The notes beneath the pieces are model-generated. The model saw nothing but the letters and a program-made list of their open reading frames with translations, made no database searches and was not told where the DNA came from. Below, piece by piece: positions 54,060 through 64,000 of a stretch of 64,000 nucleotides of DNA. The translations under genes and the position numbers were made by a program. The stretch is from positions 310,001 to 374,000 of the forward strand of contig JAHEWK010000005.1 of assembly GCA_020740775.1 (NCBI GenBank), given 5' to 3'. This stretch comes from Ilyonectria destructans. Lineage: Eukaryota > Ascomycota > Sordariomycetes > Hypocreales > Nectriaceae. Numbering within the stretch: position 1 is the first letter of the stretch; each line of letters opens with the position of its first letter.

Positions 54060-57000
54060 ATGGCGCATCGAAGACGAGAAGGTGCTCGCGTGGATTTGGA
54101 CTCCGACAATGACGAAAATGACCTTCTTGGCAATCTTGCTGCCAGGCACCACGTTGCGTTGCAGCCGCCGCCGGATAACTTGAGCCATGAACTCCTACGG
54201 CAAACTCCCGTGTCATGGCCGCCTCCACCCACTCGTTTGTGAGTACATACAAGCTTTTGTCTTTCTGCTGATAACTTACACGATCCGAAACGGAAAGCAT
54301 CGACGATAAAGCGGCGAGACTCGACATATCGAGAAGATGCTATCTATGTCCCCGCGAAGCATACCTCCGGGATCTCGTAATGTGTAGCGGCTGTGGTCCG
54401 GCACACAAGCCTGCACATGTCTCGTGCCTGAGAAACAGTCAATACCATCAGCCGAATGTCGGGCTCGCTGGGGCGAACAGGCCTGACGATATGTGTGAGG
54501 AGATCAGCTACGTGGACTACGTCTTCACGCGCTATCTGCTGGACACGACGCCCCTCAGACACGACATGAAGGCTCTGCACGCTGAAGATGCTCTCTGTAC
54601 GTGGATAGGCGTTCCGTATTACCAGTATGGCCGCAAGCCCCAGATCTACGTCTGGCCGCGGCTACAGCGCATCTTGGAACAAGGCCCGGCCACTTCGAGT
54701 CGGAGATATCCCAGCCTCGTTTCGTTCATCGGTGACACCGGATCCGGGAAGAGCACGCTGATTCGAGCCATGATCCAAAGGATCAGGCCAAGTGAAACGG
54801 AGCTGCACTCGGTCCCTGTTCCCGGGCTGCCGGACGACGACTTCCGGTCGACGAGCAGCGATATTCATGTCTACGTTGATCCAAATACCCGCTTCACCAA
54901 TTCTCCCACCTTCTACGCCGGTACGTCTTACTCTTATAGTGACTTTTTGGTGCAAATATTCTACGATGCTAAAAACACAAAAAGACTGTGAGGGTTTTGT
55001 TGGCGGCGCGAATCCAATAGCGAGGGAGCAGATTGCATCTCTGAACCAGCGTCGCACAGCTCGCGACCACCGAATGAATCAGACCGAGTCGCGCGAGGAA
55101 AAGCTGTTCAAAAACATCGAGCACTACAACCGAACTGCTCGAAAGCCTCCCGTAAACCTACAATGGGGAAGGCTGGTTTCTCTGCCTCGAGGGGCGGCGT
55201 ATCCAAACGACCCGACAGCAAGGCGGCCAAGAGGTCATGTTGATGACCAGACGCAGGAAAGGATTGTGAAGAGAGTCTACCCCAAGATTCTTTATGCATT
55301 TTCCGATGTCATTTGCTTTGTGACGAACAATCCCAGGTGAGAGAGTCCTTGACTAACAGCCGAGCCATGTTAACGGTGCGTCAACCAAGATCCTCCCAAG
55401 ACTTCCTCAAGCGATTGATCGAGTGGGCTAAAGAAGCCTACGATCGCATTCTAAACCAGAGGGTAAAACCAGCAGTCATCATCATCCTTAACAAGCATCT
55501 TGACCCTGACGCTTGCGTTCGACGTGACCTCACGCGGGAGATGCTGCGCGACTTTGAGCAGAGCCAAACCTACCACGAGTTGGTCGATCTTTGGACGCAA
55601 CGAGGGCGAAGGATCCAATGTGCCAAAGATGTACTAGACTGTTACTACCGGTCCATCAAAGTCGTCACCATTCCAGTCTACGGGAGACGCAGCCTGCCCA
55701 GTGCGGCCGCATCCATCTCCACGGCCGTCCAGCGGCTCTACGAAGATATTCAAGCGTCAACAAAGGTGATCCGGGATCAGAGGACGTCCTCCAACACTCA
55801 ATTTGACGTAGCGACTCTGGACACGTATCTGAACGACTCGCTGCGGGCCCTGGCCAAAGACTATCGCTCGTCGCTTGACTTCCATCGCCTGGCAGCAGGG
55901 GTTGCCCTAAGGCCCAAGCTATTCTCTGAGCATCTAGCAGCCGTGATGGCAAATCTTGCCCGGACGCGTGGTTTGGACGAGACAAACGAGGTCGGTGGCG
56001 AGCAAGACGTTGCCGACGACATGGCGCGATTTGTCGGCGCTTCAATCGCCGTCCAGCTTCCATGGGGCGGGGTCGAGGGTAAGGCTATTTTACCATGGTC
56101 CTATGTTCTCAAAGACGTGCTTATAAGAAGTAGAAGAAATTCAAGAGCAAAAAGAGTCCTTGGTTCAGGAAGCTCGCCACGGCTTTGAGCTCTACCGCTG
56201 GAGGGACTGGCGCTGCGAAGCAATGGATCGCAGAGGGAAACGACGTTGTCGAAACTATTACAACCTGCACCGCAAGGGCCACCAGTTCGAGCGCCCAAGA
56301 GATCGTCAATCCGTCGGGATTTCAGTGGATGACGTCGAAGAGCATAGCCACGTGTGCTCGTGGGATCCAGACAGGTTCCATGAATTGATCTGGGACGAGC
56401 TCAAACGTCTGAAGAGCAAACGCGCGGGCATGCGGAGACTGGCCGTGTTAGCCCTGGAGACGGAGATAGCTGAAGTGAGCAGCCAGAGAACGTGTCTCAT
56501 GTGCTTGTCCCATTGTCCAACCAACATGCTCCCTTGTCAAGAAAGGGGCCACGGCATCTGCGAGGACTGTCTTCACCGCTTCGCCGATGAAGTCGATTAC
56601 AACGCTGTCCTTCGGCTTACACGATGCCCGCTGGGGTGTGCTTTCACCAAGCGATCTTGGAGTATACGGGTGAAGCCAAAGACGGCCGGTCCGCGGGTTC
56701 TGGCGCTTGATGGGTAACTATACACCTTCTCCTTTCGTGCTATCAAGCATATGGCATGGGACTGACGCGTGCTGATAGCGGGGGTGGCGTGAGAGGAATT
56801 GTAGAGCTGGCCCTTCTGAACCAGATCGAGAAGGAGGCGAATATACATATACACGAACTCTTTGACCTGGTTGTCGGCACAAGCACTGGGGGGGTCGTTG
56901 CATTGGGCGTCTTCTACCAGGGATGGAGTCCTAAGGACAGTATCTCGACCTTCCAGAAACTCGCCAGGAGCGCTTTCTCTCTACGAATGAGGTTGGGAGC

Positions 57001-58301
57001 CCCAGTCATTAAGTCGCTCGTGCAGCCGTTCTGCTCGTTCCGATACACGAGTGCGAGCATCGAGAAGGCGCTGAAGGATCAGTTCGGCGAAACCGCCTAT
57101 TTGTTTGGGTCGACCGACGGGGACAGCAAGCAGGCGGACTGGGTCAAAGTTGGCCTTGTGACTTGTCTGCAGTCCCAGAACCAGGCCGGCTTGGTGGCAA
57201 ACTATTCGAGAGATCCGAGCGGGAATAGTGAAGGTGAGTAAGACAAGCTTCGCCAAGTTGGACAATGGCTTACTGAGGTTTGCTTAACAGAAGACCCTCT
57301 TATTCGAGCGGAACATCAGTCGGAAGACTTCAAGGTCTGGGAAGCGTAAGTGTTTACACATGGCAGCTGGATGCAATTGCTAATCATTGCCAAGTGCGAG
57401 AGCCACGACCGCGGCGCCCTTCTACTTCCAGCCATTCACTCACCACCACGGAACTTATGAGGACGGCGCCATGGCCGAGATCAACCCTATCAGATTGGCC
57501 GTCTCCGAGAGCAAAAAGATCTGGCCCGACTGCTCCCGACCCGACATTGTTGTTTCAATCGGAACCGGCCGAGTCGTAGACAGCGCCGGCGAGCCCCAAA
57601 CGCAAGACGATCCCAGGACCGAGAAGCTCATCTCACTCCTCCCCGGCGTTATACGAAAGCAAGTCGAGACGTCGTACAACACCATCAAGAGCACGGCGGC
57701 CTGTGAGGATGCGTGGAAAGACTTCATGCAGAACATGCTTGACCCGCAACTTCGGCCACACTGCCATCGGCTCAACATCGCCATGCGCAAGGGCGTCAAG
57801 ATGGACGACGTCAAAGAAATGGGCGCTTTGAACAAGGCCTCCAAAGCGCATCTCAGCGACAAGTCTCGTACGCCGTATTTAGACGCGCGGTTCAATTCGC
57901 TAGACGACCACGTGTGTGCTGTCGCGAGACGCCTGGTTGCGAGCCTCTTCTGCTTCTCTCGCGAGCTGGGCGATGACATACCTGCCGGCCACGTCCAGGG
58001 ATGGATATTCTGTCGTGTCAATCCGGGGTCTGAGGATGCGGAGACACTCTGCAAGTCGGGCATCAGGTTCCGACTGCTGCAAGAGTCGCCGTCGCCGAGA
58101 AACATGGCATCGTCGAGAAACAGAGCGGAGCGGATCATGCCCATCAACTTCGCCCGTGGGAGGACGCGCTTCGATCCGCAGGACATGGTGGCGCTTGTAA
58201 CGTTCAGGGTGTTTTCTGGCCCGTTCCGGAAGACAATCCAGCTTCATTCGCCAGAGTGGAGGGGGCCGACAGAACACTGGGAGGCTATCTCGGGGTTTTA
58301 A
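54060..58301 (+). CDS. P-loop/RING/patatin multidomain phospholipase-like protein
   Basis: Eight exons close exactly in frame at 1280 residues: 54060-54238, 54298-54920, 54985-55336, 55390-56078, 56131-56713, 56779-57233, 57291-57345 and 57395-58301. Order: a zinc-binding segment (CYLCPREAYL, CSGCGPAHKPAHVSC, residues about 69-102); a P-loop NTPase, possibly GTPase-like, with FIGDTGSGKSTL (Lys and Ser at about 211-212); a long helical region; a RING-like domain at about 736-790 (CLMC, CQERGHGICEDC, CPLGC); then a patatin phospholipase. In patatin, the oxyanion loop DGGGGVRG is at about 807, the nucleophile serine in VVGTSTGG at about 845, and the catalytic aspartate in EDGA at about 1002. All are intact. 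Patatins hydrolyse lipid acyl chains. Related fungal proteins are labelled FabD/lysophospholipase-like; a lipid-attacking defence or death role is inferred. It is transcribed away from the NLR. Confidence 0.9.
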
Positions 58302-58700
58302 TGTATCATAAATACATGGGATGTCCGAAAGCAAGACAAGCGTGTATTGGATGTTCTGAAAGAAGAGCGAGATCTTGCTGTTAGCTAGTAACCAGAAGAG
58401 AATAGAATAACTGTGGATCTAAATATTGATCCCCAAATCCAGAAAACCAGTCAGCTATTTACAAAATAACTTTTTGTAAACCGTTATATTGAATATCTTA
58501 GACTTTCTTTCGTTTACCCAAAGACTAGGGTATCGTGGACCTAAACCACACAATCCCTGCTTGCCCTGGACCTTCAGTCCAGAATGTATACGGTGAAGAA
58601 CCAACGCGTTAAGCCAGTAGTGCCTGTACCGGTATGTTTGGTACCCTGCCGCCTTTTTCCCTCCTTCTTCAATGGCTGGCAGATCATTCAAGCAGCTGTA
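58302..58700. other. intergenic, convergent 3' ends
   Basis: Between the patatin (+) and transporter (-) stop codons. No supported gene. Confidence 0.45.
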
Positions 58701-60228
58701 TTAGGTGCCCTGCTCATCTATGTTACTGCGCCGCAAAAGGACCTTGTTCTGACGCCCGAACAGGCCCAGACACAGTGGCAAAGGGACAACAATAAGCGCC
58801 AACACAGCTTGAAATATTAGGGCGTTCTTCATGTTCTTTGGGGGGCTGGCGTCGTGGCCAGCACGGAAAGCGTCACTGATAATGATCAAGATGGCGCCGA
58901 GGAGCTGGCTGCCAGACCATGCGATGGTGGATGTGATTTCTGGACTGAGTGGGTGGCTCAGTTCGATTAGGAGCTCGAGGGCGACGGGAAGAAGCGAGAA
59001 GGAGGCGGCGCCGAGAATGGAGAGGACAATGTAAGGGCCGACCACAGATCCTGTCTGTGGCATCCATATGAACACAAGGTAACAGATACCGGCAACAGGG
59101 AAGATCAGCCTAATGGCTAAAACGAACGCCTTGGTGCGGCCTAGGATAGGCGACGAGATGGCCGAGGCCACGAGGCCAACGATGATCAAAACTGCACCAC
59201 CAATTCCTGCTTGGTCATCGCTGAAGCCGTACGGCTCCATTATTTGGTTGAGCAGCGACGAGATGGAGTTGAAGCACCCGACGTAGATGACAAAGGGAAT
59301 AAGGACCAGCCATATCTCGAGCGACTTGGCCATGCTACTCAGCCCTTCCCTTAGCCGGAGTTTCGGGATATCGGCGGACGGCCCAGGAGGCGTTGGTGGA
59401 CTTGCCGGGACGAAGAACGCCGGGACAGCGGAGACGGTAGACTTTGCCCGGTGAGATTGGTACACTTATGCAGAAGACGGAAAAAGCTAGGGACATACAA
59501 TAATGGAGATATAGAGGACCATCTGGGAAATGTCGCCCGGGTGTTTAACCCAGAACGGGTTGATCAACTGCCCCAGGGCACCCCCCAGCGGGTTGGCGAG
59601 GCTTGGCAGGGCCGTCGCAACGATGCGGCCATGGTTGGTGAACCACATATCGGAGTATCGTGTCGGGGCCGACAGCGTAAAGGTTTGGGCGAAGCCGATG
59701 AGTATCTCGCCGATGATGGGGGCGATGACATGGCCTCCGGATCGTTGCGTCGACCCAGCATAGCGCACCCAGTTGCCCACTAGAAGAAGAACGGCGGCGA
59801 TCACCATTGCTGCCTTGGGCCCTTTGTGCAAAACGGCGATGGCGATAGGGGCGACGGGGGCGAAGGCGAACAAGAAGGCCGTGCTGATCCAGTTGATAGT
59901 TGACTCAGGCACATCGTAATAGGTTGCGGCTTTGGATGACACGGGAGAGAATGACAGCCACTATACTCGCACTGGTTGTCAGGACTCTATCCCCAGAATG
60001 CTCTCCGGGCTTCTTGCATCCCTGGCGCGTGAGAGGAGGGTGGAAGCGGAGACTTACACACCACGAAGTCATCATATTCATTAGTGTCAGCTGGATGAGC
60101 CCAAACCAGCGACGTTTGTATGTGCGGTATACGATGGACGTTTCCTCAACGAAACTTTCATTAGTAGTATCAGCATCCCCCTCGAGGCCAAAAGCTCCGG
60201 AGGGGCCGGGCTTAGAATCGTCGCTCAT
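58701..60228 (-). CDS. MFS transporter, SLC49/FLVCR-like
   Basis: Three exons (60058-60228, 59499-59960, 58701-59441), phase-0 introns, 457 residues. After an acidic cytosolic head, the first block [20 protein letters not shown] and the junction [19 protein letters not shown] are characteristic of the FLVCR/DIRC2 (SLC49) branch. Further blocks: [43 protein letters not shown], and [13 protein letters not shown] before the second half. About 12 spans. Animal members carry choline, ethanolamine or haem-related cargo; cargo in fungi is not established. It is divergent from the alpha-hydroxy-acid oxidase gene with a 0.9-kb gap. Confidence 0.85.
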
Positions 60229-61109
60229 GATTGATTTCGAATCACACCCTCGCGGACCCTGTTTTTTTCTTTCTTTTCCTCCTTTCCTTCTTACTATTGT
60301 TGAGAAACGGGGGATCGTGACGACTGGTGAGTGACTAAAGGTACTGGAGACTATACTTCGAAGCACGGCGAGGAGAGTTGAAGTGGAGCAGATGGAAGGA
60401 CAAATATTCTTCTTTCCCTTTGAAAGTTCAAGAGAGCATTAAAGATTGTCAAAATACGCGGGTATATTCATTTCCCAATTGAAATGTTGTACAGCTGGCT
60501 ATTCAAATATATTGCCTACGCCCTAGGTAAGTTGCGGGGAGAGCAAAAGACCGTTGGTGTGGCAAATGCAAGTTAATAAGCGGCGGCTATGCTTGGTATC
60601 ATAAACTTTTATCAGGGGCCCCAGAAGAAGCGGGGAAGTTCCCGCCCACTAGTTGGATCTTCGATAAGCAATTGAGGGGGTGTCGAGCGTCCATCCCATT
60701 AAGGGGATGAAGGAAGAGAAAACAGGTCCGCCACACCGCATAGAGCTAGCTCAAGCCTCGGCTCCCACGAAAAGGACGGTCTTTTGCTAGTTCCCTTGCA
60801 TGTGCTGTTCAACTAATCGCTAAAGAAAGAGATGGAGACAAACCCCAAAGGCAATTCTGTGGGACTGGGGGTTGGGGGTTTGGGGTCTATCTATCACCAA
60901 CTTCACTCCGTTATACGAGGTCCTCGCACGTCTGTCCGCGGATGCCGGCAGATGCGGGGGTTGTTGAATGCCGATAATGCCGAGGCCGCACAACAAGTCA
61001 CACAAGCTAAAAGGTTGCGGGGCCCTAACCTAGTGAAAGAAGGAAATCATTGGCATTCGCTGCGCCACCCTAACTTCCATTATCAATTCGTGCATAATCT
61101 TGGTTAATC
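60229..61109. promoter_or_regulatory. divergent promoter, transporter and hydroxy-acid oxidase
   Basis: No supported gene. The open frame at 60832-61107 (+) ends just before the oxidase start and is leader. No repeated motif was found. Confidence 0.4.
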
Positions 61110-62417
61110 ATGTCAACTCCCAGTGAACCCAAGGACCGCCCACCATATCACGAGCACCTATACGACATCTATAGGAATAAGTTACTGCATGGCAATGGCC
61201 CCGTCACGACTACGGACCCCAATGGGCTTGAAGAACAGGCAAAGAAGGCCATGTCGCCGGAGGGCTTCAACTACGTCTCCGGGGGAGCCGGCGAAGGCTC
61301 TACCATGGATGCCAACAGGCTTGCCTTTCGGCAGTGGAAACTTATCCCCCGGATGATGAGACCTACCCTCCCGAGAGATCTCCGGGTCAATCTCTTTGGC
61401 AAGACTTATGGTAAGGAGACGGTCCTGCCAAGTCCTTCCAGTCTGCTGCCCCAGGCCTGACTAACTAGCCTTGCAGAGAGCCCGTTTATAATGGCGCCCG
61501 TTGGCGTGCAGAGCGCCTACCACCAGGATAAAGAAACGGGCCTCGCCGCCGCCTGTGCAGCGTTGAGCGTCCCCTTCACCATCAGCACTGCCAGTACCAG
61601 TACAATCGAAGAGATCGCCGCCGCTGTAGGCCCCGAGGCGCCGCGCTGGTTCCAGCTGTATTGGCCACGCGACGACGACATCACGGCATCGCTGCTGCGA
61701 CGGGCGCGAGATGCCGGCTGTTCTGTCCTGGTTGTGACGCTCGACACCTTCACCATGGCATGGCGCCCGCGCGATCTGGATATCGGCTTCCTTCCCTTCC
61801 CGCTTGGACAGGGCAATGCCATCGGCTTCTCGGACCCGGTTTTCAGGCAAAAGTTCGCCGAGCGCACCGGAGGCGGCACGCCCGAGGATAAGGTGCTGGA
61901 AGCCTCCCAGCAGTGGATCGCCGATGTCTTCTCGGGCCAGGCACACCCGTGGGAGGACCTGGCACTGCTACGAAAACACTGGGATGGTCCCATTGTACTC
62001 AAGGGCATCATGAGCGCTGATGACGCCAGGTTGGCGCTCAAGTTTGGCATGGACGGCATCGTAGTTAGTAACCACGGGGGCAGGCAGCTGGATGGGGCCA
62101 TGGCGTCACTCGAGATGCTGCCGGAAATTGTCGAGGCGGTCGGCGATAAGATGACGGTCTTGTTCGACTCGGGCATCCGGACAGGTGCGGATGCCATGAA
62201 GGCGCTATGTCTAGGGGCCAAGGCCGTGCTGGTCGGTCGCCCGGTGATATATGGCCTGGGCATCGCGGGTACTAAGGGGGCCAAACATGTGCTGGGCGGC
62301 TTGTTGGCTGACTTCGACCAGTCGATGGGACTGGCCGGGGTGAAGACGGTCGAGGAGTTGGATGAGAAGATGGTGAGGAGGGTTGGCTACGGCGGTGATG
62401 TCAAGTCCTCGCTATAA
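61110..62417 (+). CDS. FMN-dependent alpha-hydroxy-acid oxidase (lactate 2-monooxygenase-like)
   Basis: Oxidises L-2-hydroxy acids such as lactate, using FMN. Two exons, 61110-61410 and 61477-62417, give 413 residues. The N-terminal helical segment leads to FNYVSGGAGEGSTMDANR, the usual start of the FMN barrel. FIMAPVGVQSAYHQDKE follows the intron; then FQLYWPRDDDITASLLRR, VLVVTLDTFTMAWRPRDLD, IVLKGIMSADDARLAL, the active-site histidine in IVVSNHGGRQLDGA, and FDSGIRTGADAMKALCLGA for phosphate binding. The WRPRDLD segment and the overall layout match the lactate 2-monooxygenase type found in fungi and actinobacteria better than glycolate oxidase. No peroxisomal targeting tail (ends SSL, a weak PTS1 variant). 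Confidence 0.93.
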
Positions 62418-63412
62418 GATGTACTTAGGATGTAACTATTTTGCTGCTATTTGGTTTACTCAATAATAGTTAAACCCCAGCATTCTCCTTATCACACCCC
62501 AGTCAATTCGATCAAGGACTTGGCGTTCAATAGAGGTTGGGACCCAAATCTGATAATTGACTAGCTCTAGAATGTCTCCCGCCCCCTCTTTTCTTATGAG
62601 GGGTATAGGGTCAATCTCATACCCTATGACTAAGATGTTAGATACGCGGTGTGTCTTCAGTGTAGACTAGGGATAGCTGATAAATATAGATCAATTCTTG
62701 ATGATATATTTCATTCTTCTTGTTCTTTGTCACAGGCTGTGTTCGAGAAAAGAGAGACCGGAGGTATCCTAGATCAATGCATTCACCAGATTCGGGATGT
62801 ACAGTCTATTGATACAACGGGGTGCATATAGTATGAATCCGGCATGAGGCCGACCAGCCTGAATAAATATTGGCTGCTTGGTGAAGGGTGCGTTGAGTGA
62901 AGTATCCACATGGTTCAAGGTCAAACGGGAATTTTGTTTCGACACGATAACGTCGCATCCCGCCACCGGCGATTCAAATTTCTCCGACTCCCCGATTCCG
63001 TCGGAGCCGGAGCCACAATTTCACGGCGACAATCCCCGGCGCCAAAGGCCGGCGGACCCCGCGGCCAGCCGAACCGGCGGCCGGTCGACTGCGCCTCTGC
63101 GGGGAAGTGAATCCTCATCCCTCGTGTTGCCTTGAATGGCCTGTGGGAAGGTTTTGATCCTTGGTCATTGTCGTTCCTTTGCCGGAATGACAATTACGTT
63201 GAGACCATCAATTTTAGTTTTTGAAATGCCTGGAGGTAGCTTGGTCTGGGCTTCTCCAAAGTCCATTCTTATAAGACTCAGAGGTGTCGCATTGACCGAA
63301 TGGCGGTGATTATATTATCAACTCAACTCAAGCCAGCAAATTCCCCCAGCATTCACTTGTCTTCTAACAACCTTGATCCATTCCAACTCCAGTCCTTTTT
63401 AAACCTGACAAA
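62418..63412. other. intergenic, promoter of aldolase-like gene
   Basis: No supported gene. 62960-63110 is GC-rich with many CCG/CGG triplets, including an everted repeat described separately. Confidence 0.45.
62982..63006. promoter_or_regulatory. everted CCG-CGG repeat
   Basis: CTCCGAC at 62982-62988 and its exact complement GTCGGAG at 63000-63006 are separated by 11 bases. This is a possible dimeric zinc-cluster binding site about 410 bases before the aldolase-like start codon. Confidence 0.45.
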
Positions 63413-64000
63413 ATGGCCCCATCAGCTGTAGCAGGCATTGTCACAGACCAGACAGGCGCCAGCTACGATGCCCAGGCCGCCACAGATCTTCCGGCGTCCT
63501 CGACCGGTGTTTCGCCTTTTCCTAAATTCACCGATCCTCTTGAAGAGCGGCAGTATTTAAAGGGTAGATTGGCCTTGGCATTTCGCATCTTTGCCAAGCT
63601 TGGGTTTGATGAAGGGTAAGTTTTTGGACGGGGATTAGTCTTGGAATTGGCCCGATTAACTGGTGGTGACACAGGGTAGCTGGACATATCACGGTTCGGG
63701 TATGGCTCTCATTAATTGCCATTAATGTCATAGATTTGGGCTAATCCTCTGTTAGGACCCCGTTGAACCAACAAGCTTCTGGGTGAACCCATTTGGCGTG
63801 GCCTGGCCTTTGCTGAAGGCCTCAGACCTCATCCGTGTCGACTCTGAAGGCAAGATTGTGGACGGTGGTCCCGTCAAGTTGCTCAACACTGCAGGTTCGT
63901 TCTGTGCAGTTCCACCTTCTAATATCAGTTACTAACAAAGTTCGTAAGCATACCTAATCCACCATGCCGTCCATGAGGCTCGACCAGACATCAACTGCGT
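63413..64000 (+). CDS. class II aldolase/adducin-domain protein, 5' part only
   Basis: The gene runs off the right edge. Exons seen: 63413-63618, a short exon at about 63675-63700 (VAGHITVR), one at about 63756-63894 and one beginning at about 63951. Together they read through the class II aldolase/adducin N-terminal fold: LALAFRIFAKLGFDEG, then GHITVRDPVEP, FWVNPFGVAWPLLKASDLI, VDSEGKIVDGG, and YLIHHAVHEARPDINC. GHIT and HHAVH sit where the metal-binding histidines of this family lie. Fungal members are often labelled class II aldolase/adducin domain protein or meiotically up-regulated gene 14-like. Activity is unknown; the C-terminus is not in the window. Confidence 0.85.

Noticed and set aside
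55337..55359. 23-base GT-AG intron in the patatin gene
   Set aside because: Too short to splice; the 53-base intron 55337-55389 keeps the frame and is preferred.
61517..62284. 255-codon minus-strand frame
   Set aside because: Antisense to the well-supported hydroxy-acid oxidase exon.
1..64000. tRNA genes and CRISPR arrays
   Set aside because: I looked for GGTTCGA-type T-arms and regularly spaced direct repeats; hits fell within coding sequence or lacked a matching acceptor stem. A covariance-model scan would be decisive.

Overview
The window is nuclear DNA of a filamentous ascomycete (Pezizomycotina, probably Sordariomycetes). Evidence: short GT-AG introns of about 45-90 bases with CTAAC/CTGAC-like branch sites, Zn2Cys6 proteins, a GH72 wall enzyme, a cutinase, NACHT-ankyrin genes, and a LINE relic carrying RIP-like C-to-T/G-to-A damage. 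It looks accessory: widely spaced genes, lineage-specific families and transposon remains. Exon models were built by hand from splice signals and reading-frame continuity; most close exactly in frame.

1-17.3 kb: a small multi-span membrane protein, a minus-strand SDR oxidoreductase, a 19-bp minisatellite, a GPI-anchored GH72 glucanosyltransferase, a LaeA-like methyltransferase with 11 introns, an F-box protein, a one-helix small protein, a Zn2Cys6-ankyrin protein, an AT-rich block and a small secreted cysteine-rich protein. 17.3-24.5 kb: a RIP-damaged Tad1-like LINE with a solo LTR nested in it, a cutinase, and a defensin-like secreted peptide on the minus strand, followed by a long gene-free stretch.

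24.5-45.5 kb: a quinone-oxidoreductase-like MDR enzyme; a 1921-residue TPR-CHAT (caspase-like) protein; a DUF6594 membrane protein; a divergent pair of methyltransferases (SMT-like and class I) next to a Zn2Cys6 regulator; and a divergent pair of an allantoate-permease-like transporter and an alpha/beta hydrolase. The last pair shares a promoter with three copies of a 16-base motif (CACGTG followed by CTTGTCGG).

45.7-58.3 kb: three adjacent immune-type genes: a Helo-like domain fused directly to ankyrin repeats; a PNP-NACHT-ankyrin NLR; and a 1280-residue protein joining a zinc-binding segment, a P-loop domain, a RING-like domain and a patatin phospholipase. Imperfect direct repeats flank the NLR. 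With the CHAT gene this forms a neighbourhood of likely nonself-recognition or programmed-death genes, using effector folds (CHAT, PNP, patatin) also known from bacterial immunity. The right end holds an SLC49/FLVCR-like transporter divergent from an FMN-dependent alpha-hydroxy-acid oxidase, and the start of a class II aldolase-like gene cut by the window edge.

No tRNA, rRNA or CRISPR array was recognised.
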